A stretch of 64,000 bases of DNA, taken from the NCBI GenBank assembly GCA_033439795.1, contig JAUTDP010000001.1, positions 4,774,001 through 4,838,000 of the forward strand, given 5' to 3'. How positions within the stretch are numbered: position 1 is the first letter of the stretch; the number at the start of each line of letters is the position of its first letter. The DNA is from Sordaria brevicollis. Its lineage: Eukaryota > Ascomycota > Sordariomycetes > Sordariales > Sordariaceae. This document shows, piece after piece, positions 1 through 9,689 of the stretch. The notes under the pieces were generated by a model. The model was not told the DNA's origin and did not search any database. It saw nothing but the letters and a program-made list of their open reading frames with translations. Both the position numbers and the translations under genes were made by a program.

Positions 1-764
1 TGTTCTTTTCCCCCAAAGCATCGAATGATGATGCCCGTTCTTTTTCTTTTTGAAACCCAGCCTTCCTCCAAGGCATGTGGTGAGCATCCGGTCAACTCAT
101 GACACAGCCCGCATTCGGCAGTGTTTCGAGCAATTGTCGCTACCGAACCCGAGCCGTCCACAGCCGCAATTTTTTTTCATAGGCCCCAGCTCGTCGCCAT
201 GGCAACGACGGTGAGCTTGGTTCGTCAGAAACTTGAAAACAATAGGAGGTCGACAACACGGAATTGTCTCTCAAGGATCATGAATCTCCCGCAACACCCA
301 TTACAACATGCGCAGCAGCCGATATGCATCATTGCCAAAGCCTTTCCATTGATGCGGCCTGTTGTTATGGTGTAACGATGCGTCGGCTAGTCAGGCACCC
401 AAGGCCTTGAAGGTGCAACGGCTCGTTGGCTGCACATTGATATTGCAATCATATGCCGATCAGGTACTATACAGCCCGGCCGGCTGATATCGAACCCCCG
501 GGACGGTAACTGGACCCGTGCATTTGAGGGGAAAACAGCTTGCCGGCATGTCAAAACCCCGGACTCAGCAATATGCAAGATATTGGGAAAGCTCAATGAC
601 CTGTGTCGCCAAAGATGGGCACCTCGATAACGGGAGTTGAGTGACTGGAGGAGGATAGGAGGTCGATATAATCGGGCAAATTCTTCTGGTTTTGTGAACT
701 CGTCCCTCACGATCCTTCTGCCCTCATCCATCACCTGCTTGTCGATATACCGAACGGGTCCAAG
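1..764. other. Intergenic / upstream region of the MFS transporter gene
   Basis: No gene is recognised. Open frames on both strands here are short and have no family resemblance. The last part is presumably the promoter and 5' leader of the transporter that starts at 765. Confidence 0.5.
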
Positions 765-2384
765 ATGTTCGCCAAAACCATCACACCTGACCATCAGAGC
801 CGGTTTTGGGCTGAAAAGCGTATCATTGCCATTTCCTTCTTCATCACACTCGCCTACTTCCAATACGGCTACGACTCGGCCGCCATTGCCGGCTTCCAGT
901 CCATGCGCGGCTTCCTTATGATCTATGGCCACGTCGACCCGAAAACGCCCATCGGCTACAACATCAGCACCGACGTCCAGCGACTGATTCAGTCTCTCAT
1001 CAACATTGGGAGTTTCGTCTCCGCTTTTGCCATCTACTTTCTTGGCTCGAGGATCTCGCGCCGGTTGGGGTTATGGATTGGCTGCGCATTTGCTTTTTTG
1101 TCCGTATCAATCATGATCGGGGTCAAGAACCTCGCGGGATTGTACGTGGGTCGCTTGTTGCTAGGCATGTCCAACGGGTTTCTGGTTCCATACAACGTCA
1201 TGTTCGTGAGCGAGTCGGCGCCGAGTCTGTTGAGAGGACCGATCTTAGGGATGACCATCTTGCAGACCTCACTGGGGGCGCTATTTGGGATCTTGGTGGA
1301 CAATTACACGAATGCGAGGGAGGGTTCTGCGTCGTGGAGGATACCGCTTGGAGTGATGTACATTGTGCCGTCACTCTTGACGGTCGTTCTGTTGTTCCTG
1401 CCGGACACGCCGAGGTTCTATGTGATGAGAGGCGAGGAGGAGAATGCGATCAATTCCATTCGACGGTTGAGAGGCATTAAGGACGAAGCGCTGCTTCGCG
1501 CAGAAGTGGAGGACATCAGGAGCGCGTACGAAATCGAGCAGGAGCTTCATGCTGGCGTCCATCTGATGGACATGTTCCGTGGTACGGATCTGCGAAGGAC
1601 ACTGCTCAGCTATGGGTGCGTCATCGGCGGAACCTGTACGGGTATCACGTTCATGGCGGGTTTTTCGGTGTACCTGTTCATGATGGCCAAGGTCGGAAAG
1701 CCATTCCACTGGGTCATGATATCCCTCGTCGTTGCCTTGACAGGTAACATGCTGTCGTTTCCTGCCATGCGCATCTGGGGCCGTCGCCAACTGATCATCT
1801 ATTGTTCCATTGGGTCGGCAGCCATGTGGCTCGGCATGGCCATCATATACACGGTATCGGGCAGCAAGACTTCGACAGACGATGGTCAGGGCGCTGCAAA
1901 GGGGCTGGTCGGACTGTCAATCGTGTATGGGTGGGTGGCTGGCGTCGGACAGGCTGGCGTACTGATTGCTCTGGCAGCCGAGATCCCATCACAAAGACTG
2001 AGGTCCCAGACTGTGGGAACCGGAGCTGGCATAAACGCCTTCTTCGGCTGGATGGTTTCTTTCTTTTCGCCCTATTTCATTAACTCGGACAAGCTGAACT
2101 GGGGTCCAAAGTATGGTTATATCTGGGGAGGGAGTAACCTGATATTGGCCGTTTGGACGTGGGTGTTTGTGCCCGAGACAAAGGGAAGGAGCTTGGAGCA
2201 ACTGGATGAACTGTTTGAAAAGCGCGTGGGTGCGAGGCAGTTCTCTTCATATGTCGTGGCGCGTCCTTTGGTTGATGACATATTTACATCCCATGGGGAA
2301 GGAGGGAACGGCAAGATTACACCGGAACATCACGTCGAGCATCGGGAGAAGGAAGCACCTGCCTTGGCTGAAAGGACGGTATGA
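765..2384 (+). CDS. MFS sugar-type transporter
   Basis: Single-exon gene of 539 aa. It is a major facilitator superfamily sugar/proton symporter of the plasma membrane, in the fungal hexose/quinate/alpha-glucoside permease group; the substrate cannot be told from sequence. Seen directly: about 12 hydrophobic segments, a GSRISRRLG loop after TM2, the PDTPRFY version of the PESPR motif near residue 213 at the end of the first half, and the PETKGRSLEQLDELFE signature near residue 470 after the last helix. The start at 765 begins with a short hydrophilic N-terminus directly before TM1, as is usual. It converges on a flavin monooxygenase gene only 134 nt away, so the two may serve the same catabolic or efflux job, but that is inference. 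Confidence 0.9.
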   Translation: MFAKTITPDHQSRFWAEKRIIAISFFITLAYFQYGYDSAAIAGFQSMRGFLMIYGHVDPKTPIGYNISTDVQRLIQSLINIGSFVSAFAIYFLGSRISRRLGLWIGCAFAFLSVSIMIGVKNLAGLYVGRLLLGMSNGFLVPYNVMFVSESAPSLLRGPILGMTILQTSLGALFGILVDNYTNAREGSASWRIPLGVMYIVPSLLTVVLLFLPDTPRFYVMRGEEENAINSIRRLRGIKDEALLRAEVEDIRSAYEIEQELHAGVHLMDMFRGTDLRRTLLSYGCVIGGTCTGITFMAGFSVYLFMMAKVGKPFHWVMISLVVALTGNMLSFPAMRIWGRRQLIIYCSIGSAAMWLGMAIIYTVSGSKTSTDDGQGAAKGLVGLSIVYGWVAGVGQAGVLIALAAEIPSQRLRSQTVGTGAGINAFFGWMVSFFSPYFINSDKLNWGPKYGYIWGGSNLILAVWTWVFVPETKGRSLEQLDELFEKRVGARQFSSYVVARPLVDDIFTSHGEGGNGKITPEHHVEHREKEAPALAERTV

Positions 2385-2518
2385 ATGTCATGTGATTGTC
2401 ATTGGGGCTTTATCTCCCCGATGTCATTACTGTTGATTCTTTGAAGCGCATGAAAATATCATATCCTGCCCTTCTTTGCTCAAATACCACTCACTACCTC
2501 TGAACGGGCAACTGCAAC

Positions 2519-4553
2519 TTATGCGGCTGTGACCTCAATACCCTTGAGAGATCCTTCGCTACGGTACTCCTCCAGCACCTCGATATACGAAAGCATTCCT
2601 TCGCTCCATCCTGATGACCTGCTCGCCTTCATCATCTCCTTCGGGTCCTGTTTCGCAGAGTGTCCCTCCTCATTCAGATACCCGGGGGTGCAACCCATAA
2701 GGGACGCAAAATAAGGGGCGCGCATCATAACCTGCAATGTCCACGCCTCCTCCTCTTCACGAGTCACCTCAACCACAGCCCGCGATCCAACACCAACCTT
2801 CTCCTCTGCCTTGGACAAGATGTGGGCAGTGTGGTGAATGCCCACTTCCAGCATCGTGATGAAGTTTGCCGTGGCAGCGCTTTGCGGGCCAAAGGCAAAG
2901 AATAGGTTGGGGAACCCACTGGTGGCAATGCCGTGAAGCGTCGCCGAGCCGATTTTCTTCCACTTCTCGTCCATGGACAAGCCTCCACGACCGATCACCT
3001 CAATGCCTGTCTTGGCCGCTGGGTTGCCATTGCCAAAGACCGGTGAACGATAACCAGTGCTGAGAACAAGAACGTCCAGTGGGTATTCCTTGCCGCCAAA
3101 GACAAGACCGCTCTTGGTTACCGCCTCGATGCCTTGGCCGTTTGTGTCGATGAGATGAACGTTGGGTTCGTTAAAGGCTTGGAGGTACATGTCGCTGAAG
3201 GTGGGTCGCTTGCACCACGAGGGGTACCATGCCTTCAGCTTGTTCGCAGTTTCTGGGTCCTTGACGATCTGATCGACCCGAGCACGAGCACCTTCGGTCG
3301 TGGGAGTATCCAGCTTGTATAAGCGTGCCACATTCGCGCCAATTGCTTCCGGTGTAGGCTCGACGAGACCAAAGCCGGGAGAGCCAATGAGCGCGGAATA
3401 AGCTGGGATCTTTGTCCAGCCGTCGCCTACTAAGTTCTCTTCATCGTCTTTGGCAGCGAGGCTCATGTGAGCGACAAAATTGAGTGAACGAGTCTTCTGC
3501 CAACCCTCCTTACAAGCAATCTTTGTTTTCCTGTTTGATATCAGCAGCTGTTCGTTTTGGCATTGGATGTATAAAGGGCTATACTCACCATTCTTCTGGA
3601 TCCGTTTCCTTTTGATCACGGGGGTGCACAGCTGACGGCGTTCGCTGGAACACATATAGTTCCTTTGCCCACTTAGCTAGCTGCGGTATAACCTGGATAG
3701 AAGTCGCACCGGTACCGATGATTCCCACCCTCTTGTCCTTCAGCTTCTCCATATCCGGGCTCTCATACGATCCACCAGTGGCCGAGTAGTCCCAACGAGC
3801 TGTATGGAACATCTCACCGCCGAACCCTTCGAGCCCAGGGATCTTGGGCACATGAGGGACATTGAGCACTCCCGAAGCAATCAGTAGGTACTGACACTTG
3901 AGTGTCAACTCTCTGCTTGGCTCATTGGGTCCTCGGCCCTCTGTGACCTGGACAGTCCAGAGTCTTCTTTCCTCATCCCAAGTCGCCGACTGTGCGTTTG
4001 AGCGGAACAAGGCCTTGTCGTGCAAATCGAAATGGGTGGCAATCCGATCAGCGTGCTCGCGGAGCTCAGTGCCCGGTGCATACTTCTGCTTGGGCATGTA
4101 CCCCGTCTCTTCGAGGAGTGGCATGTAGATGTAACTCTCGACGTCGCAGTGCAGTCCTGGATACCTGTTCCAGTACCAGGTGCCACCGAAGCCGCCCGCG
4201 GCATCGACCAGCCTGACATCGTCGGGCCCGTTGATCAGACCCGCCTGTTTGAGGCGGGCAGCAAACAACAGGCCCCCGTATCCGGCACCGAGAACGAGGA
4301 ACTTGTATGTGGCCCCGTCATTGACGGTCTCTTTGGCATTAAGGGCGGCGTGGTCGGCCCAAGGATCTTCGGCGATGGCCTTGAAGCGGTCTGTGTCGGC
4401 ATCTGTGAGGTCGAGGAACTGGGCAGGACCGTCAGCGCGGATACGCTTCGCGGCTTCTTCGGCGTATCTCTGTTGAAGCTGGAGAAGTGTCATATCTTCC
4501 TCGGTGGGAAATTGGGAGTGGCCGTTGGCACCGTTTGCTATGTCTGTCGTCAT
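2519..4553 (-). CDS. Baeyer-Villiger-type flavin monooxygenase
   Basis: Two exons, 4553-3589 and 3530-2519, give 658 aa. The 58-nt intron (3531-3588) has a GTGAGT donor, a CTGAT branch point and a CAG acceptor. Class B flavin monooxygenases use FAD and NADPH to insert oxygen next to a ketone, giving esters or lactones. Seen: FAD-binding GAGYGG at residues 89-94, a GGTWYWNRYPGLHCD block at 122-136 typical of cyclohexanone/cycloalkanone-type enzymes, the BVMO fingerprint F-x-G-x3-H-T-x2-W-D at 244-255, and the second Rossmann motif GIIGTGATS at 277-285. About 80 residues precede the FAD domain, as in many fungal members. The ATG at 4553 is used because the frame upstream to 4595 begins only with TTG. 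Substrate unknown. Confidence 0.9.
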
Positions 4554-5250
4554 GATGCTGTGATGGGTATATGGACAAGTATGAGGTGCAAACAAGAATG
4601 AGAAAATTATTATAAGAACAGTATTAAGACGTTGAGTGGCTGTAGGAAACCAAAGGCGGTCTGTTCTCTTTGAACTACATGTTGATCAACTCACCTTCCC
4701 GCCTATATATTCCTCCATCGGCCTTTCTTCCACCCCGAGTCGTGGAAAGAACCAGATAAACGAGCCAACGGACCTACTGTCACGGACCGAGTACGTATAC
4801 GGGAAGAGGAGCCTCCTCCCCGCCGTTACAACAACAAGATAGACTTTGAGGTTTCACTCTCTCTGGGGAAATAGGGGGTCTTCCCCCGAAAGCGAAAGCG
4901 AAAACGCTCCCGTTTCGTATTCGGATTGGGGTTAGAGCCGAGTTCTCCACCACCAAGCCAAGAGACCGTGGAAGGAAAGATGGTGGAGCTATGTTACGTC
5001 GGGATTTTGGATCCTTTGAAGTGCCATATCTGTTGTGAAACCGCTATCATCACGGAAAGTAAGGTGATTGGTTTTTGGGAACGTTAACCGTACCAGTGTG
5101 CATGAGGAAAAGAAAGAAAGATGCGAGCGGTGTGAACAAGCTCGAAATCGGAAACCCAGCTCAGGTTTCCTTGCTGTGGAGCTACTGTCGATCACTTTGA
5201 TATAAGCCCCGGGTTCTCAGAAGTTCCTGCATCGAAACAGACATTGCGGA
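4554..5250. other. Intergenic region upstream of the monooxygenase gene
   Basis: Contains the monooxygenase promoter and leader. I recognise no gene. Its far end runs into the helicase relic and could hold further decayed sequence of that gene, but no motif could be recovered here. Confidence 0.5.
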
Positions 5251-5827
5251 GTGACCTCGCAGTTTCTACTTCTCCATATGTCTTGTTCGTGCCTGAATAT
5301 CATTCCATGGACGCCGCCTGTCCAAACTGCGGACTCTTTCCAAGGCCGAGAGGGTACTATTTCGGTCATTGTTACCGGCACCAGAAATGGCGTCAATGCC
5401 AACTTTGTTTCGAGCGAGGAGAGGCTGAATGTTATGCTAATACGCTAGAAATCGGGCCTTCTAATCATTGGCGATAGAGATATTACCGGCCTGTTTGAAG
5501 GTAATGAGAAGAAGCTAAAAAGCATGGCCAAACATGCAAACAAACTCGAGGTCAATTTTGATAAGGACGGGACGCCTAACTTTCTAAGGGTTAAGGCACT
5601 CTGGGATATGCCTCTACATATAGAGTTGTATAGTGTAAGAAAGGGCGGATTTGGAGCATTAGGGAGAGGGAATGAGGGAGGACGAGAAGTTTGCTCTTGA
5701 TGAGAGGAAGCTGATAGAGGAGGAACAGCCGGGAGAGATTAAGTCACATAATGACAGCGTTATTGATGTGTTTACAGAGTGGAGGGGTTCATTTGAGCTG
5801 TACGATGAGGGTGACATAGATTGTTGA
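5251..5827 (+). pseudogene. Relic of a UPF1/AAA_12-type superfamily 1 helicase (C-terminal part)
   Basis: The frame 5251-5445 encodes TADSFQGREG followed by RLNVMLIR, which are helicase motifs V and VI of SF1 UPF1/SEN1/NFX1-like helicases. It is broken by TAG at 5446-5448 and then continues in the same frame with KSGLLIIGDRDITG, the strand that follows motif VI in this family. That frame ends at 5700. A +1-shifted frame (ATG 5672 to stop 5827) carries a further acidic tail. The N-terminal helicase core, with the Walker A and B motifs, was not found upstream. The stop sits where filamentous-fungal relatives often have Gln, so CAG to TAG, a C-to-T change such as repeat-induced point mutation makes, is a simple explanation. 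No functional product is expected. Confidence 0.7.
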
Positions 5828-7015
5828 TGGTGCTTGATATAAGAAGAAGCTGTACTTTCCCGTATCTCGAGTTGCGGTACAAATCAGCTGAAAAAAAGAG
5901 ACTTATCATCTCTTCCTAACCGCTCTCGGTAAATGTTCGATACAGCAGCACAAGTGCCAAAAGAACAAGGTACGGGAGCGGCCGAGAGATAATGGTGGTC
6001 AGAACACTTAGGTTGACAGCGGGTTGAAACAGAGCAACACATCTGCCGGCTAACTTGGATGTCTTGGCATGTCTAAGTCGATGCTTGAGAAACATGGATT
6101 TCAACACCTCCTCGAAGACCGGCTAGACTCACGGACTCACGGACTCAAGGGCGGAACCATCTTCCATCTCTCTCCCAAATTCGTGGTTATTTTCGCACCT
6201 TCCTCTTCCGCAAATCTCCTTAGCCATTTTTGCTCGACAAGCTTCACATCATGTTACCTTCTACTACCCTCTCCCGTCCACATACATAGCCCCCAAGATC
6301 CTCCCATGCAACACACAGGATCGGAAAAGGTCCTCACTGGAGACGGCTCTCCACCGACGTCTCAAAAAAAAAAAGAAAACAACAACGGTTGCCCGCTCGA
6401 TCAGATCATGCATTGTGCTGAACAGATATATTGACTTTGGAACGACAGAAAAATAACATGTGTCCTGCAAGCCTACCTTTTAGTCGAAATACTTTTTGCC
6501 AAGACGGATAATGATTTCTTTTCCTTTCGTCCATGAGGTTACATGCTGATGTAACCCAGCTTAGCACGACCATCCGTTCCTCGGGATATGGAAAGAAATA
6601 CTACATATCAACAAAAGTGTAGTACATAATATTTGTGCTACTCCCATCAACAAGAAACAATGAAGCTCGGGAAGTTTGATATGTCCGACCCGTCTACGTG
6701 CGGTAGAATAGACGTCGTGAATATCGTCAAGAAAACCTCCATCCCTATCCATGCCTACTACCCCTGTCTATAGCGTGTTAGTCGTAGTTTAGGCTCTAAC
6801 TATGCGAGCCATGTATCATCAACCCCGTACTCCACTTGGCCTTTACTCCTCCTTGACCCTTGGCCCAGCCCAGCCCCGTTCATCCCCCGCTCACATACGG
6901 TGCTCTTACAAGACAAGCTGTTCTCACCTTGGCTTCTCTTGACTTCAAATCAACTATACAACATCTCAACTTCAACATCTCACCTCTTCCCCAACCAACC
7001 ATCTCACTAGCCACC
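5828..7015. other. Intergenic region upstream of the cyclase gene
   Basis: No coding sequence recognised. There is a pyrimidine-rich stretch at about 6210-6310 and an 11-A run at about 6365-6375. The final part, rich in CAAC/CATC repeats, looks like a fungal 5' leader ending in the strong start context CCACCATGG. Confidence 0.5.
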
Positions 7016-8218
7016 ATGGACGCCAAAACCCTCTACCCAGACTTCGATGACCTCCCCAAAGTCGAAGGCCAACCCCAAGGCTGCGCCTGGGGCGTCTTCG
7101 ACAAAGACGGCGTCAAAGACATCTACGGCACCCTCAACTTTATCACCCCCGAGACCGTCAAAGCCGCAGCTGCTGAGGTGCAACATGGTATCTCTGTTTC
7201 TCTCAAGTTTGTCCCCCCCTTTCACCTCCCCCCACCTATCCTCCTTTCCTCCATCATACTCTCATACAGTGGTTGACACACATGCAAAAGCTGGTCCCTA
7301 AACGCAATCAAGTACCCCTTCTCCCACCGCCAAGCTCCAGTGCATACGCCCCTGGTCTTGGGCCCCGACTTAAACATGAAGGGCCTGCTAGGGTTCGACG
7401 ACTCCCTGACTTTCAACACGCAGTACTCATCCCAATGGGACTCGCTGTGTCATGTCACGCATTCGCATTCTGGCGAGACGTATAACGGGTTTGTGCCTAC
7501 TGCTGAAAAGCTCAGCTGCACCACTTCTCCTGCCTGCATAAACGGACACGAAGAGGGGGTGTTGCCGACGCTCGACAGGTGGCATGCAAGGGGTGGGCTG
7601 GTGGCTAGAGGCGTGTTGGTTGATTGGAAGCGGTATGCGGAAGAGGTGAAGGGGGAAAAGGAGTGGCATCCGTTGGATGGGTATAAGATTACGACGAGTG
7701 ATTTGGAGGAGGCGGCGAGGCATTTTGGCGTGGAGTTTAGGAGTGGGGATGTCTTGGTGGTGAGGACGGGGCTGACGAGTATCTTGGAGAGTCCGACGCC
7801 GGAGGACTTTGCGAAGATGGCCAACATGAAGATGGCGGGCGTGGAGGGAAGCGAGGAGATGGCGAGGTGGGTGTGGAATAAAAGGTTTGCGGCGGTGGCG
7901 GGGGATGCTATTGCTTTTGAGGCGATGGGGGGTTATTCGAAGGAGACGGGGATAGATCTTGGTGAGTTTTTCTTCCATCTCAATTATGATAGTCCAGGTA
8001 GAGCGAGCGAACACCTTACTGACAAGCTGATCGATATAACAGTCCTCCACAGATACTTCATTACCCTGTTCGGCATGTCCATTGGCGAGCTGTGGGATCT
8101 TGACGCCCTCAGTGAGGCGTGCAAGAAGACGGGGAAGTACAGCTTTTTGCTCACTTCGGCGCCCTTGAACCATCCGGGTCTGGTTGCTTCTCCTCCTAAT
8201 GCCACAGCTGTACTTTGA
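7016..8218 (+). CDS. Cyclase-family metal-dependent hydrolase (kynurenine-formamidase-like)
   Basis: Three exons, 7016-7206, 7291-7961 and 8043-8218, give 345 aa. Intron 1 (7207-7290) has donor GTTTGT and acceptor AAG; intron 2 (7962-8042, 81 nt) has GTGAGT and CAG and is free of stops, so its retention would add 27 aa. The protein belongs to the fungal branch of the putative cyclase family (PF04199), which contains bacterial kynurenine formamidases and polyketide cyclases. Seen: the N-terminal LPKVEGQPQGCAWGVFDKDG block, GISVSLNW, APVHTPLVLGPD, the QWDSLCHVTH segment at the metal-binding position, and a C-terminal YFITLFGMSIGELWDL. Fungal members are mostly uncharacterised, so the substrate is open. 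The start has a near-ideal Kozak context. Confidence 0.85.
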
Positions 8219-8436
8219 GGGCTCTAGGAAGGTGTGGAAAGGGATAGGACAAAAAAAAAAAAAAACAATGCTAGCAACGTCCAAACTCCACGACATGACA
8301 GATAGATGAAAATGATATATGCCCACGTATTCTAGAAAGCAAATGCAAACGCCCTAAACAAGCATAACCTTTCCCCTCTTCTTCTTTCTTCCTCTTCACC
8401 AGACTTTCCCAAACCAACCCACACTCCCTTACTTAC

Positions 8437-9138
8437 TTACTCCCTCTTCTGCCCAAAAGGCAAATACTTGGTATGACTCCCCACAACCACCACCTCCCCC
8501 CTCTCCCCCCTTTCCCACCCCTCCACCCTCTTCCTAATCTCAAACCCGGTATACCCCAACTTCCTCCCCCTCCTACTCACCCACGCCTCAATCTCAAGCG
8601 TATCCCCCTCTTTAGCGGTTGAGCAATAACTCAGATGCATATCCGTGCTGACCCCCGTCGACTTATTCACAATCTTCCCCTCCTCATCTCTGGCAACATC
8701 AGGATCACCGGCAATGCTAGCGGCGATGGCCATCCCGCCTGCCCAGTCGCATAACGTGCCGCTGACGGCGCCGTGCAGGATGCGTTTGCTGTTTAGGTGA
8801 ATGGGTTGGAGAGTGAGGTGCGCGAGTATCCGACCGGTGGGAATGGAGACGGCGGCTACGAGAATGATGTCGGATAGGAGAAGGTTGTAGATGGCGGAGT
8901 TGGGGCGGATGGAGTCCCATACGGATTGGACGTGGGCGAGAGCGGAGGGGGAGGAGGTGGAGGGGGTGAGGGGGAGGAGGACGGAGGTGGATGTGGAAGG
9001 GGTGAAGACGGTTTCTGATGGAGGTGAAGAGTCGTTTGATGTAGTTGTCTGAGTTTGGGCTTGGCCGTCCTCCGTGGCGGGTGTTGTTGATAAGGTTGGC
9101 GGGATGGCCTCACCGACGATAATGACGTTATCGGCCAT
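8437..9138 (-). CDS. Hotdog-fold acyl-CoA thioesterase-like protein
   Basis: Single exon, 233 aa. The first 70 residues are a low-complexity Ser/Thr/Pro region. The remaining 160 form a PaaI/THEM2-like hotdog domain, seen as the RILHGAVSGTLCDWAGGMAIA helix region (about residues 137-157), followed by STDMHLSYCSTAKEGDTLEIEA and GYTGFEIRK. Such proteins hydrolyse acyl-CoA thioesters; the natural acyl group cannot be inferred. It is convergent with the cyclase-family gene, whose stop lies 218 nt away. Confidence 0.8.
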   Translation of the reverse strand: MADNVIIVGEAIPPTLSTTPATEDGQAQTQTTTSNDSSPPSETVFTPSTSTSVLLPLTPSTSSPSALAHVQSVWDSIRPNSAIYNLLLSDIILVAAVSIPTGRILAHLTLQPIHLNSKRILHGAVSGTLCDWAGGMAIAASIAGDPDVARDEEGKIVNKSTGVSTDMHLSYCSTAKEGDTLEIEAWVSRRGRKLGYTGFEIRKRVEGWERGERGEVVVVGSHTKYLPFGQKRE

Positions 9139-9689
9139 TGTGAACTGGACGGCAACTGGATGACGTCAAGGCCGATATTGCTAAGTGAGAGAAACAATGC
9201 GCTGCAATACACTGAAAGAGTTTGACTGTGTTGACGTCGTTAAGAAATTGAGATGGGGTGGTGCAGTGCCTTGTGCAGTGTGTTTGTTTATTCGGAGGTG
9301 GGGGACGGATGCCGACCGGAGGTGAATCGGACTTCTGCGGGGGTGTGGCTTGAAACGCCCCGTCTCGTTCGGGCCGGCTTGCAGCGGCCTTACAGTGCTT
9401 GGCAGTGCTCTTTCCACTGTTAGCTTTCGTCTAAGGGGCAAGTAAACAAAGCAGTCAAACGACGCTCCCAAATACGACAGCAACCATGGAGAGAATTTCT
9501 GGCAGCGATGCAGCCTAGAGAGACATTAAAGGTAATACCTTTTCTGTAACATTCTGCCCTAGGAAGAAACACAAAAGTCCTCAGATATCACACACACCCT
9601 TCTTCTCGCTTTTTTGACCCTCCCAATAACGACTCTGCAGAAAGTTTCTTTACTTCTAAAACCACGCCCAAATACCTTATATCAAGTTC
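9139..9689. other. Intergenic: thioesterase promoter and 3' flank of the Ser/Thr-rich gene
   Basis: Both neighbours are on the minus strand, so this holds the thioesterase promoter and the 3' end of the upstream gene. No gene recognised. Confidence 0.5.

Noticed and set aside
7427..8326. 299-codon minus-strand frame across the cyclase gene
   Set aside because: Antisense shadow of the cyclase exons with His/Arg/Pro-rich composition; the plus-strand gene has splice sites and homology.
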